A program made the position numbers and the translations under genes. Under the pieces are notes generated by a model. It searched no databases and had not been told where the DNA came from. It saw only the letters and a program-made list of their open reading frames with translations. Below are positions 13,371-24,554 of a DNA stretch of 64,000 bases, piece by piece. Origin of the DNA: Luidia sarsii. Taxonomy: Eukaryota > Echinodermata > Asteroidea > Paxillosida > Luidiidae. The stretch is from contig OX465115.1 of the NCBI GenBank assembly GCA_949987565.1, forward strand, positions 8,830,566 to 8,894,565. Reading direction: 5' to 3'. How positions within the stretch are numbered: position 1 is the stretch's first letter; each line of letters starts with the position of its first letter.

Positions 13371-14219
13371 TTAGCTTTTTCGCGCGAAGCGAAAAAGCTA
13401 TTGTTCTTGTTAAGATTTTTTTTTTTTTTCTTTTTCTGGGCGGAATTTTCCCATAGACAAAGCACAGGGTTTTTTCGGAGGGCACTTTTGCCATTGAACA
13501 AACTTCGATTTTTTCCAAACTTGACAAATGCATAGAACCCTTGCTGAAGTTGTGCACAGTTGTCTTTAAAACTTCGTGACGTCACCATGTGTCACGTGAC
13601 AGCGCTTTAAAGGGGCAAATTTCAAACTGCAATAAAAGCAAAAAAGCAATTTCGTTTTGTTCCAAGTTTGCACTATATCTAAGTTGGGAAAAGGTGTATC
13701 CAAAAATTGCCCTCATTTGATCGTGACGTCATCTCATGAATATTAATGAGGTCATAAACTTTAAAGATTTTAACATTCAATTGAGCATATTTGGCAAACG
13801 GAGCAAGATTTTTTTCATTTTTTCGATTATATCTATCGGGTATGTAGTCTAGAAACACCCTCCGGGGCCAAAATGCCATGACGCAATCGTGACGTCATCA
13901 AAATGCGTGTTTTTAAAACGCATATTTGCCAAAGGTCAATCGTCTCGAAATTTGGTGTGCAGGTAGCTATTGGGCTAGACATTCTAAATCCTGAGTTTCG
14001 AAGCAATTGACCATTGTTCAGAATTATTATGATTTTTTGAATGTTATAATGAAGTGCCATACACTTTGTGCAAGAAATATGCACGTGCGTTTTGGGGTAG
14101 AAATTGAGGTTACGAGTTCGAATCCCGCTGATGTCAATTTTTTTTTTTTTTTTTTTTTTTTAAAGAGCCAGATGCGGAAAAGCGTTATGTTCTGTTAGCC
14201 AACAGACATAAATCTCTAG
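13371..14219 (+). repeat. Short (A-type) R1 unit 7
   Basis: An 849 bp unit with only one domain. Its 5' hairpin (13373-13399) has the variant stem AGCTTTTTCGC/GCGAAAAAGCT, and its downstream tract is mostly poly-T instead of CTT. The body ends with the tRNA-T-arm-like module (around 14097-14138), poly-T, GCGGAAAAGC, hairpin TCTGTTAGCCAACAGA, 9 nt and CTAG (14216-14219). This short form equals the dispersed single copies elsewhere in the window. Confidence 0.88.
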
Positions 14220-15861
14220 TTTCTTCTTCTTCTTCTTCTTCTTCTTCTTCTTTTTCTTCTCGGAATTTTCCCATAGACAAAGCACATGGTTTTTTCGGAG
14301 GGCATTTTTGCCATTGAACAATTGTTTTTTTTTTTTAAACTTGGCAAATGCATAGAGCCCTTGCTGAAGTTGTGCACAGTTGTCTTTAAAACTTCATGAC
14401 GTCACCACGTGTCACGTGATAGCGCTTTAAAGGGGCAAATTTCAAACTGCAATAAAAGCAAAAAAACAATTTCGTTTTGTTCCAAGTTTGCACTATATCT
14501 AAGTTGGGAAAAGGTGTATCCAAAAATTGCCCTCATTTGATCGTGACGTCATCTCATGAATATTAATGAGGTCATAAACTTTTAATATTTTAACATTCAA
14601 TTGAGCATATTTGGCCAACGGAGCAAGATTTTTTTATTGTTTTTGTTTATATCTATTAGGGATGTAGTCTAGAAACATCCTCCAGGGCAAAAATGCCATG
14701 ACGCAATTGTGACGTCATCAAAATGCGTGTTTTTAAAACGCATATTTGTCAAAGGTCAATCGTCACGAAATTTGTTGGGCATTTAGCTATTGGGCTAGAC
14801 ATTCTAAATCCTGAGTTTTGAAGTAATTGATCATTGTTCAGAATTATTATGATTTTTTGAAAAATATAATGAAGTCCCATACACGTTGTGCACGAAATAT
14901 GCACGTGCGTTTTGGGGTAGGAATGGAGGATACGGGTTCGAAACCCAGTGACGTAAACTCTCTTTTTTTCGTCCGTCACAAATTCAATTAAAATGACGCG
15001 AAGTGGGCCTTAACCTATTATAGAATAAACACATGTATTTTGTTCTCTTTTTCTTTGTCTGTTTTTGCTTGGGTGGTCACGTGAAAGGGCCAAACCGTCA
15101 ATCACGATGCTACCTATCCGCGTATCAGACAGTTGCTGTGAAGTGCGCCCTCATGTGGTGCAGAAAGAAAATAAATGGCTGGTGTACCGCATAATTTTTT
15201 CGGAAGGCATTTTTGCCATTGAACAAACTATGATTTTTTTCAAACTTGACAAATATATAGAGCCCTTGCTGAAGTTGTGCGCAGTTGTCTTGAAAACTTC
15301 ATGACGTCACCACGTGTCAAGTGACAGCGCTTTAAAGGGGCAAATTTCAAACTTCAATAAAAGCAAAAAAGCAATTTTGTTTTGTTCCAAGTTTGCACTA
15401 TATCTAAGTTGGGAAAAGGTGTATCCAAAAATTGCCCTCATTTGATCGTGACGTCATCTCATGAATATTAATGAGGTCATAAACTTTTAAGATTTTAACA
15501 TTCAATTGAGCATATTTGGCCAACGGAGCAAGATTTTTTTCATTTTTTCGATTATATCTATTGGGGATGTAGTTTATAAACGCCCTCCGGGGCCAAAATG
15601 CCATGACGCAATCGTGACGTCATCAAAAAGCGTGTTTTTAAAACGCATATTTGCCAAAGGTCAATCGTCTCGAAATTTGCTAGGCATCTAGCTATTGGGC
15701 TAGACATTCTGAATCCTGAGTTTGGAAACAATCGACCATTGTTCATAATTATTATGATTTTTTTAATGTTATAATGAAGTCCCATACACTTTGTGCACGA
15801 AATATGCACGTGCGTTTTGGGGTAGAAATTGAGGTTCCGAGTTCGAATCCCGCTGATGTCA

Positions 15862-15894
<33 letters not shown>

Positions 15895-15948
15895 AGCCAG
15901 ATGCGGAAAAGCGTTATGTTCTGTTAGCCAACAGACATAAATCTCTAG
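14220..15948 (+). repeat. R1 unit 8 (two A-like domains with degenerate link)
   Basis: Starts with a CTT tract directly after CTAG. It contains an A-like domain to about 14965, a diverged linker (14965-15200, resembling domain C with CACGTGAAAGGGCC), and a second A domain to the 3' end. The T-arm-like module is near 15830-15865, followed by a poly-T run and the terminal CTAG at 15945-15948. After this point the sequence leaves the array. Confidence 0.85.
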
Positions 15949-16085
15949 TTGTTAAATTTTGTTATATTCATTTATGTAGTTGATTATTTTCAAGTCTTAC
16001 TTGTAAATATTGTTTATTTTGTTTGTTTTGTTTCGGTTATTTTCAAAAGATTGAAATAAAGTTCTCCTTTTGAAAAGTCAAAAAA
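15949..16085 (+). other. Spacer between R1 array and R2; no gene seen
   Basis: 137 bp of AT-rich sequence, the first non-R1 sequence after the array. It contains TTGAAATAAAG, which is only weakly suggestive of a polyadenylation signal, and runs into the CTT tract that opens R2. I see no ORF or RNA here. Confidence 0.5.
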
Positions 16086-18366
16086 GTCTTCTTCTTCTTC
16101 TAACCTCGGAATCTAGAGAACTACAGAAGATTCTTCAGCCAAAATTGAAACACAAAGTACACGACCCATCCTTGTGCCTCAAATTGGTTTGAAGTGAGTC
16201 ACGTGACCTCTGTTTGAACTTTGAACTTAAAAACCTTCAAAAATCATAACAAATCAACGGTTGGCTCCCTTGTCTTGCTGTTTGTGGCATGTGAGAAGTG
16301 TTTCCAGCCGCTACAGATGGATGACCTTTGTGATGTCATCTGACCTCGTCTTCCGGTTGAATCAGGAAGTGACTTTGTAAGGGCTCTTATTCAAATTTGA
16401 AGACAGATATGAACTTTGTGTTAACGTTGTCATCAAGTACTCGAGCGCCCTCTAGCGGCAGGTTGAAAATGTCCGAACATGTAGTTTAACACGATCCCTG
16501 TGGCGAAGTTTGAGGAAATCGTTTCAAATTCGGCAGGGAGACAGCCACACACTCGGACAATGCACATGACAAGTTTTAATGACATGACGTAAACACAACG
16601 GAAATTAGAAATGAAAGTCTAATTTCTTTTCAAAAATTCACAGACATTCATAAAAATAAGTTACGTTTTTAATTGTTTCACCAAAAGAAAGAGTATACAT
16701 TTTCCCTTTCCGATGATACCTTACATATGCTGCCAGTAGTTTAAAACGCCTGTGGCGAGGGGGGGGGGTCACTGCTTGGACTGTATCATTGCCTCAGACT
16801 GGTCGGGGAGGGGTGTTCGCTAGATGTCCTTCTACTGTACAAGCTGTACACAGCAGGTGCGCACAGTGTTGTGTAGGCTGGCGGAGCCTAGAGAGGGGCT
16901 GAGGGAGGGCGAGGAGAGCGGGGAGTTTGGGGGAGAGGGGAGAAGGGGATGAAGTAAGAAAGGGCGGGAGAGACGTAGAGAGGGGAGACAGGTGGTCGCG
17001 GGGCGCAGGGCAATGCAAATGTTGTCGGGACGTGCTTGTGAGGTAGCAGCCATGGATATGCCTAGAGAAGGGCAGAGAGAGGGGGAGAGAGAGCTGAGAG
17101 AAAGTGAGAGAGAGGGAGAGAGAGAGGGTGAAGAGAAAAGGGTGATTGAGAGGGAGAGGGTGAGGGAGGGAGGGGGTGCGAGAGAGGGGGATTGAGAGGG
17201 GAGAGAGAAAGGGTCGGGAGAGAGGGGGTAGACAGAGGGGTAGACAGAGAGAGGAGACAGGGGGGGGGGGAGACAGAGAGGGGTCCGTTCTTATTTATTC
17301 AAACGTGTGTACTGTACGAATAGGTTTGGTGGCCTTGGTCAGTTGCTCTAACCTCCGTGCTCTAACGATGTAGGAAGGGGGGTTGAGGTTGAGGGGGTGC
17401 ATGCAGTGGGAGAGGGGTGGGTTACAACATTCCGGTTAGAACAAGGTTTAGTGGGGACGAGGGGAGACGAGAGGGGAAAGAGGGGAGAGAGGGGAGAGAA
17501 GGGAGAGAGGGGGAGAGAGGGTAGAGAGGGTAGAGAGGAGGAGAGAGGGGGAGAGGGGAGAGAGGGGAGAGAGGGGCGAGAGGGGAGAGAGGGGAGAGAG
17601 GGGAGAGAGGGGGAGAAAGGGGGAGAGAGGGGAGAGAGGGGAGAGAGGGGGAGAGAGGGGGAGAGAGTGATAGAGAGGGGGAGAGAGGGGAGAGAGGGGG
17701 AGAGAGGGAAGAGAGGGAGAGAGAGGGGGAGAGAGGGATAGAGAGGTGGAGAGAGGGGAGAGAGGGGAGAGAGAGGAGAGAGAGGAGAGAGGGGAGAGAG
17801 GGGAGAGAGGGGAGAAAGGGAGAGAGGGGAGAGAGGGGAGAGAGGGGGAGAGAGGGGAGAGAGGGGGAGAGAGGGGAGAGAGGGGAGAGAGAGGAGAGAG
17901 GGGAGAGAGGGGAGAGAGGGGGAGAGAGGGGAGAGAGGGGAGAGAGGGAGAGAGAGGGAGAGAGGGGAGAGAGGGGAGAGAGGGGGAGAGAGGGGGCGAC
18001 AGGGGGAGACAGGGGAGAGAGAGGGAGACAGGGGAGAGAGAGGGAGAGAAAGGGGAGAGAAAGGGGAGAGAGGGGCTTTAGATATTGGGGGGGGGGTCTT
18101 GGCGACACCGAAATGGTGAAGATGGGAGGGTTAGAACAAAGAGTAGGAGGGGAGATAGAGGACATGATATTTATGCCAAGTCCTGATAAAGTTGTGGCTG
18201 GGTAATGTGCAGTCGCCAGTCAGTACACAGTAATGGCACTGCAAAGACGATCAACGTGGAAGGGTAGTTCTTCTGGTTTTCCGATTTCGTCGATAGTCGG
18301 TCGTTCCCCTAAAGAAAAAAAGAAGGAAAAGCTCTACGATCTGTGACAACAGACGTACATTTCTCG
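16086..18366 (+). repeat. R2 repeat, copy 1 (GA-expanded)
   Basis: Second family of the same superfamily. It opens with a CTT tract and 'CCTCGGAATCTAGAGAACT'. Its body is unrelated to R1 except for short blocks (CACGTGAC; 'AACGGTTGGCTCCCTTG'), and it holds a very long GA-rich tract. It ends GGAAAAGCT, hairpin TCTGTGACAACAGA, 9 nt, CTCG (18363-18366). Two further copies lie in inverted orientation at 52809-54933 and 54934-57460. It joins the next R1 short unit without a single spacer base. Confidence 0.85.
17455..18075 (+). repeat. GA-rich minisatellite inside R2 copy 1
   Basis: About 620 bp built from variants of GAGAGAGGGGA, with a looser GA-rich stretch at 17062-17280. The long open frames across it (RERGGE-type repeats on plus, Ser-Pro-Leu repeats on minus) follow from base composition and are not proteins. 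The corresponding tract in copies 2 and 3 is much shorter, so copy 1 has expanded. Confidence 0.95.
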
Positions 18367-19164
18367 TCTTCTTTTTCTGGTCGGAATAATCCCATAGACT
18401 TTGTGCAGGGTTTTTCTCCACGGCACTTTTGCCATTATCACTTTTTTCAAACTTTGCAAATGCATAGAGCCTATGTTGAGCTAGTGCACAGTTGTCTCAA
18501 AATTGTCATGACGTCATCATGTGTCAGGTGACAGTGCTTTAAAGGGGCAAATTTCAAACTCCATTTTAAGCAAAAATGTAATTTCGTTTGGTTCCAAGTT
18601 TGCACTATATCCAAGTTGGGAAAAGGTGTATCCAAAAATTGCCCTCATTTGATCGTGACGTCATCTCATGAATATTAATGAGGTCATAAACTTTTAAGAT
18701 TGTAACGTTCAATTGAGCATATTTGGCCAACAGAGCAAGATTTTTTGTTGATATCTATTGATATCTATTGGGGATGTAGTTAAGAAACACCCTCCGGGGC
18801 CAAAATGCCATGACGCAATCGTGACGTCATCAAAATGCGTGTTTTTAAAACACATATTTGCCACAGGTCAGTCTTTTCGAAATTTGTAGGGCATTTAGCT
18901 ATTGGGCTAGACATTCTAAATCCTGAGTTTGAAAGCAATTGACCATTGTTCAGAATTATTATGACTTTTTTGAAAAATATAATGAAGTCCCATAGACTTT
19001 GTGCACAAAATATGCACGTGCGTTTTGGGGTAGGAATGGAGGTTACGGGTTCGAATCCCGTTGATGTCAAATTTTTTTCATCAATTATTATTATTTTTTT
19101 TTTTTTTAAAGAACCAGATGCGGAAAAGCTTATGTTCTGTTTGCCAACAGACATAAATTTCTAG
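18367..19164 (+). repeat. Short (A-type) R1 element joined to R2 3' end
   Basis: Starts TCTTCTTTTTCTGGTCGG immediately after the R2 terminus. It carries the standard A body and a good T-arm-like module (ACGGG-TTCGAAT-CCCGT, near 19047-19063), then poly-T, GCGGAAAAGC, hairpin TCTGTTTGCCAACAGA, 9 nt and CTAG (19161-19164), followed by TTTTG of the flank. It has no 5' hairpin. Confidence 0.88.
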
Positions 19165-19586
19165 TTTTGTAATATTTTGTTTACATGTAAGGTGTCCACA
19201 CAAGGCGCTTTTCTTGCCCGAATGCGAACCACACCAACTTCGGCGTGATACAAGTAGTAATGTTCACGTGGCGTACCACAGTCGGGCGGTATTCGCAATA
19301 CTGTACATATAAGGTCAGGTTATATTTATTTGTTTTCTCTGCCGTATTCTCATTTTTTGGTAGTTTTTTTTTTGCTCATTCTTATATTTTTAATCTACTT
19401 AATCCATCAACCTGGGTTTTTAGTTGGAAAGAGGCTTTCTTCATTATGTAATAATGCATTCAAAATTGGGCACGTGTTAATCTCCTATAGTAGGCGGCGC
19501 GGAGGTGCCCGGAAGTGTACGGTGACCCTTTTCACCACGAGACTTACACGGTCTATTGTTAAAAAAAACCACTCAGATGGGGAATA
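19165..19586 (+). other. Unassigned interval; no gene supported
   Basis: About 420 bp between the R1 short element and the RT relic. It contains a few short ORFs without recognisable motifs. It may be eroded upstream sequence of the DIRS-like element, but I see no motif that proves this. Confidence 0.4.
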
Positions 19587-19935
19587 CTTGTGGAATATTT
19601 TTCTCAGACCTAAAAAAAGATGGTTCGTTTCGTCCCATTATAAATTTACAGGGCTTAAATGCTTGCGTAATTTGTTGCTTACCACCATTTTAAAATGGAA
19701 ACTATTCGCAACGCAATTCAGCTCATCAGAGCAAATGATTACATAGCATCCATTGATCTTAAAGATGCGTATTTTGCAATCTCAATTGCCAAAGAGCATA
19801 GGAAATTCTTGCGCTTTGTTTGGCAAGATAAAGTGTACGAGTTTAATTGCTTGCCGATTGGCCTAGCGTGTGCTCCTCGGGTCTTCACGAAAGTAATGAA
19901 ACCCATTATAGCTTCAGTCAGGCAGTTGGGTCACA
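19587..19935 (+). pseudogene. Truncated DIRS-like reverse transcriptase
   Basis: The translation gives NIFLRPKK, then after a one-base shift in an A-run KDGSFRPIINLQGLN, then after a second shift KMETIRNAI..ASIDLKDAYF..FLRFVWQDK..LPIGLACAPRVFTKVMKP. These are the palm motifs of DIRS1-type tyrosine-recombinase retrotransposons: ASIDLKDAYF carries a catalytic Asp, and LP.GL..APRVFTK is family-typical. The frame ends just before the expected YxDD box, where the ~100 bp satellite begins. Two frameshifts and the truncation make it a dead relic. A generic Gypsy-like RT is the alternative, but the FLRF and APRVFTK spellings favour DIRS. Confidence 0.8.
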
Positions 19936-21950
19936 ACTCCTGAACTGATTTTGACGAACGATTCTCTTTTTCGAGAAAAAAAATTGTTCAAGAAAAAAAT
20001 CTGAGCATTCCTTTTAAATGATTTTCTATACTCCTGTGAGACTCCTGAACATATTTAGACAATCGATTATCTAATTCTAGACATTTGTTTTTCCAGAAAA
20101 AAAAATCACTCGAAATTCCTTTTAAATGATTTTCTATACTCCTTTGAAACTCTAGAACTGTATTGGACTAACAATTTTGTGTTTCGAGAAAAAAAAAATC
20201 AAGAGAAAATACCGCAGAATTGCTATTAAATGATTTTCAATACTCGATTCAGACTCCTTTTTTTCGAGAAAAAAAAATTGTTCAAAAAAATCCATGGGCA
20301 TTCCTTTTAAATGATTTCTATACTCCTTTGAGACTCCTATACAAGTTTAGACAAACGATTCTCTATTTCGAGACATTTTTTTGTTGAGAAAAAAAATCAC
20401 TCGAAATTCCTTTTAAATGGTTTTCAGTACTTCTTTCAGACCTGTGAACTGATTTTGACAAAGGATTTTCTATTTTGAGACATTGTTTTTGTTCCAGGAC
20501 AAAAATCACTCGAAATTTTATTACTCCTTTCAGACTCCTGAACTGATTTTGACAAACGATTTTCTATTTCGAGAAAACATTGTTTAAGAAAAATCCTTCA
20601 GAATTCCTTTAAAATGATTCATAGGACTCCCTAAGGACGTCTGGACTGATTTTGAGGAGAAAATTGTTCAAGAAAAAAACCTTCATAATTCCGTTTCAAT
20701 GGTTTTCAGAATTTCTTTCAGACTCCTGAACAGATTTTGACAAACGATTCTGTATTTCGAGACACATTTTTTGTTCAAGAAAAAAATCCTCAGAATTTCT
20801 TTAAAATGATTTACCGGATTCCCGTAGGAAGCCAAAACTTATTTTGAAAAACGATTCTCTATTTCGAGGAAAAATTGTTAAAAAAAACCCTTCATAAATC
20901 CTTTTAAATGGCTTTCAGTACTCCTTTCAGACTCCTAAACTGATTTTGACCAACGATTTTCAATTTCGAGACAAATTCTTTGTTCAAGAAAAAAACCCTC
21001 AGAATTCCTTTTAAACGGTTTTTCTACACTCCTTTCCGACTTCTGAACTGATTTTGACCAACAAATTCTGGAAAAAAAATGGTTCAAGAAGAAATCCCTC
21101 AGCATTTCTTTAAAATAGTTTACAGGACTCCCTAAGGACATCTGGACTGATTTTGCCAAACGATTCTCTACTTCGAGGAAAAAATTGTTCAAGAAAAAAA
21201 CCTTCATAATTCCTTTTAAATGGTTTTCAGTACTCCTTTCAGACTGATTTTGACCAACGATTCTCAATTTCGAGACAATTTTTTTGTTCAAGAAAAAACC
21301 CTCAGAATTCCTTTTTAATGATTTACAGGATTCCCTTAGGACGCCAGAACTGATTTTGAGAAACTATTCTATATTTCGAGAAAAACAAATTCATGAAAAA
21401 AATCCCTCAGAATTCCTTTTAAATGATTTTCAACTCTTTTCAGACCCCTGAACAGATTTAGGACAACGATTCTCTATTCCGAGACATCATTTTTGTTCCC
21501 GAAAAAACACTCGAAATTCCCTTTAAATGGTTTTTCTATACTCCTTTCCGACTCCTGAACTGATTTTGACAAACAATTCTCTATTTCGAGAAAAAAAAAC
21601 ATCCCTCAACATTCCTTTTCAATGATTTTCTACACTCCTATCAGACTCCTGAACTGATATTGACAAAGATTATCTTTTTGGATAAAAAAATTGTTCAAGA
21701 ACAAAATCCCTCAGAATTCCTTTTAAATGATTTTCAATACTCCTTTTAGACTTCTGAACTGATTTTGACAAACGATTCTCATTTTCGAGAAAAAAAAAAT
21801 TCAAGAAAAAAACCCTTTATAATTCCTTTTAAATGGTTTTCAGTACTCCTTTCAGACTCCTGAACAGATTTAGATTAACGATTCTCTATTTCGAGACAAT
21901 TTTTTGTTCAAGAAGAAATCACTCATAATTCCTTTTAAATGATTTCCTTG
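19936..21950 (+). repeat. ~100 bp tandem satellite, about 20 monomers
   Basis: Monomers have the form CTCCTGAACTGATTTTGAC, AAACGATTCTCTATTTCGAG, an A-rich or ACA-rich stretch, then TTCCTTTTAAATGATTTTC and TACTCCTTTCAGA. Starts of the GATTTTGAC motif recur about every 90-110 bp from 19947 to about 21865. Two monomer classes alternate irregularly, one with GAGAAAA and one with GAGACA after TTTC. There are no unique spacers and no convincing ORF. The left edge lies exactly at the end of the RT relic. Confidence 0.92.
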
Positions 21951-22239
21951 CCTCGGAAAAGAAAATGTTTTTGGAATCGGTTTAGCATGGTGAGAGGATT
22001 CCACGAAACAATTCAACAACAAAAAATGTTTCGAAATAGTAATTATCTTACTTTGTTTGCCCTAGTTTCTGAAAACCTATTAAAAAATTTAGTTTATTTT
22101 TTCTGCTCCAGAGTTAAATAGTGGCTTTAAAAATACGTTAATCTGCTTGAAGACCCTCCCATGCATCCTATGTCGGCAGTCTCTAAAACCTCTCCATTTG
22201 AGGATGGAGGAACTGACGGAACGTGATATTTTTGTCCGT
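21951..22239 (+). other. Unassigned; no gene supported
   Basis: AT-rich interval after the satellite. A 60-residue ORF here has no recognisable domain. Nothing else is evident. Confidence 0.4.
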
Positions 22240-22479
22240 ACCACAGAATTTATTCGCTATGGGCCCATATGTTTGTGCATGAACAAAGAATGAATATTTC
22301 AGTCTCAGGTCACTCAGATTGTTCACGTACGTTGTATTCGCTGTGCATAAAGCCTAACCCTAGCTTTAACTTAAACGTAAATTGTTTGGCCATAGCCAAT
22401 ATGGTAGGAAGAAAAAAAATCGCTGACGGGAGACAGCAGTATCCTTCGCTAGCTTTTCGCTAGCTTCGCGGCACTTCAT

Positions 22480-23345
22480 GAACAAATAATGATCTGTTTT
22501 GGTCGATTTTATCTGGAAGATGGTCACGTGACAGCCCTTTAGGTGCAAACTGCAACATGCATTTATTTTGCAACCGTACATTCGAGGGGATCGTCACTAG
22601 CCATGTGTCTAAGTTGGGAAAAGGTGTATCCGAAAATGTCCCCCATGAGACCGTGACATCAGCTGATGAATATTAATGAGGTCATAACATTTTCAGAACT
22701 TCACTTTTTTGGGGCATATTTAGCCAACACAGTGATATTGTTTTCATTTTCTTTAATATTTATTGGGTATACATGTATGGTTAAGAACCACCCTATAGGG
22801 CCAAAATGTAGTAACGTCAAGATTAAGTAATCAAAACGACGGATTTTTAAGTACATAGGCCAATGGTCAACTTCCTTGAAACTTGGTGGGCAGGAAGTTA
22901 TAGAGCAATGTTTAAAATTATTATGACTTTTAAAAAAATCATTATCAAGTCCAATAGACTTTGTGCATGAAATGAATCCGTTCGTCGGTGAAAGGCAAAT
23001 CTGGATTCGAATCGCCCCGAATAGTCACGTGACAGCCCTTTAAAGGGGCAAAACGCCAAGTGCAATCATGATGTAATCTGGGTACTACTTCGCATGTATC
23101 TAAGTTGGAAGTACTTGTATCCAAAAATTGCCATCACGTGACGATGACATCATCTCATAAGACATTTTTTCAGAACTTCGCAATTATTTTGGCAAATTTT
23201 TTGGGAAAAAGGGACATTGTTGCTAAGTTGTGTTTTGACAGCTTTGGAGAGACTGTGGAAACTCTTTGGCGCCCAAAATATGTGATGTCATCATGACTTC
23301 ATCAAAGTAACACATTTCAAAACACTTGTCACTAGCTGATCTACT
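22480..23345 (+). repeat. Old, diverged R1-related copy
   Basis: Retains the R1 module order in degraded form: GTCACGTGACAGCCCTTT, 'AAGTTGGGAAAAGGTGTATC', 'GATGAATATTAATGAGGTC', 'GGGCCAAAATGTAG', a TTCGAATCGCCCC block near 23007, then a second GTCACGTGACAGCCCTTTAA and a second 'ATCTAAGTTGG' domain. Divergence is far higher than within the 1-15.9 kb array, so R1 has a long history in this genome. Confidence 0.75.
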
Positions 23346-23934
23346 GGAAACTTGGAGGGTTATTCAGTGCACATTCTATGACGTGTTAAAAAAAATCAGA
23401 ATGCTCTATTTCAGAAACAGACGTATTTTAAGTGGTTTATTGCCATCGACACAACATTCCAAATAGATTTTTAAAGGGGAAAATACCGGTTTTCAATTGG
23501 ATGTTTATTGTTAAGGTAGGAAGAAATATGAAAATATTGACTAATACATATACATTCTCACAAAGTAACAAATATTACTGCAAACCATGGTTTTTTTCTT
23601 TTTGTTTCAAAGAAACTTAATCAAAAACTTACATTCCTCAGGAAGACATGGTGGTCTACTGGTTCCTTACATTAACAAGCTAAAGAAAGACTGATCATTA
23701 CATAACAATTCCCAGTCAACTAAAACCTTTGGAGATTCTCAGAACTACAGGTGTACCCATTTTCAATTCAACATGGTTTTCAATGGGTTCATGTGATTTG
23801 ATTTAATACATAATGAAACAAGCAATGGTCCAATGGAACAAGCAATTGTGATTTCGTTCATCATAACAAGTTTTTTTTTTTTATAGAACCAATTTGTATT
23901 ACAAATATGGTATTCAAATATATTCTTTTTTAAG

Positions 23935-24030
23935 AAAAAGAATAGGGGCTTGATTGGGACTCGAACCTAGGCATTAGGACAAATGCCAATGCTCAAACTT
24001 TACAGCTAACCAGCAAGAAGGATGTCCAAT
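23935..24030 (-). repeat. tRNA-derived SINE fragment
   Basis: Read on the minus strand it gives a D-arm-like GGTTAGCTGTAAAG and, about 45 nt later, a B-box AGGTTCGAGTCCCAA. This is the internal Pol III promoter layout of a tRNA-derived SINE. The surroundings (23346-24179) show no coding sequence other than the GAPDH 3' end. Confidence 0.55.
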
Positions 24031-24131
24031 GACAATGAAATCTTTAACCTGATTATTGCAGGTCTTGTATTTGCCACATATTAATAAATTTGATCTAAAT
24101 GTGTTAGCTAACACCACACAATTGTTCTATT

Positions 24132-24137
24132 TTTATT
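24132..24137 (-). promoter_or_regulatory. Possible GAPDH polyadenylation signal AATAAA
   Basis: AATAAA on the minus strand 43 nt after the GAPDH stop codon. The hexamer is common in AT-rich DNA, so this is only a position-based suggestion. Confidence 0.35.
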
Positions 24138-24179
24138 ACTAATATAGCCAGGAGAAGTTTATACTGACAACTTTACGGT

Positions 24180-24246
24180 CTACACTGAAGCCATGTATGC
24201 AATCAGATCAACCACACGGAAGCTGTATGCATACTCGTTGTCATAC
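24180..24246 (-). CDS. GAPDH: GAPDH terminal coding exon
   Basis: After an acceptor (..CCCACAG) the first G completes the Trp codon begun in the upstream exon. The translation is YDNEYAYSFRVVDL followed by IAYMAS-V and a TAG stop at 24182-24180. This is the C-terminal helix region found at the end of GAPDH proteins (YDNE.gYS.RVvDL). Splice phase (2) agrees with the donor at 28454, giving a last intron of about 4.2 kb that contains the L2-like, Penelope-like and RTE-like remains and the TTAA-flanked MITE. Confidence 0.92.
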
Positions 24247-24354
24247 CTGTGGGTCAGAGCAAACACAGAGCTTTTGGAGTGAAGTATGAATTGACAAAGG
24301 AATTTTATTAAGCACGCTTGTTTGACAAATATTCAAACAAATGAAGGAACAAAT

Positions 24355-24460
24355 TACTTGGAAAAATTGAACAATTTTGACAATGGCAAAGAATACTTTA
24401 ACTGGACCGAGATTTGAACATGAGATCGCCGAGCTGCTGTAGCCAAGTTTACAATTGGTT
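24355..24460 (-). repeat. tRNA-derived SINE fragment
   Basis: On the minus strand: CTCATGTTCAAATCTCGGTC resembles a B-box, followed by CAGTTAAAGTATTCTTTGCC, a tail shared with the copy at 29200-29300. No A-box is clear. Confidence 0.45.
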
Positions 24461-24554
24461 ATTTTTGCACCTGAATGACAGCGGGAGATAAGATCCCCGT
24501 GGAAATATATATGGCAGTTGTTGGTTTAATGTTTCTGACTGGCACACCAAACCA

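Noticed and set aside
15949..16085. Polyadenylation site of a transcribed R1 array
   Set aside because: A single AATAAA in AT-rich DNA without other evidence.
17422..18165. 247-codon minus-strand open frame of Ser-Pro-Leu repeats and plus-strand Arg-Glu-Gly frames
   Set aside because: Entirely explained by the GA/CT tract, with no start context, domain or conservation in copies 2 and 3.
19936..21950. CRISPR-like array
   Set aside because: Monomers are contiguous ~100 bp repeats without unique spacers, in a eukaryotic context.
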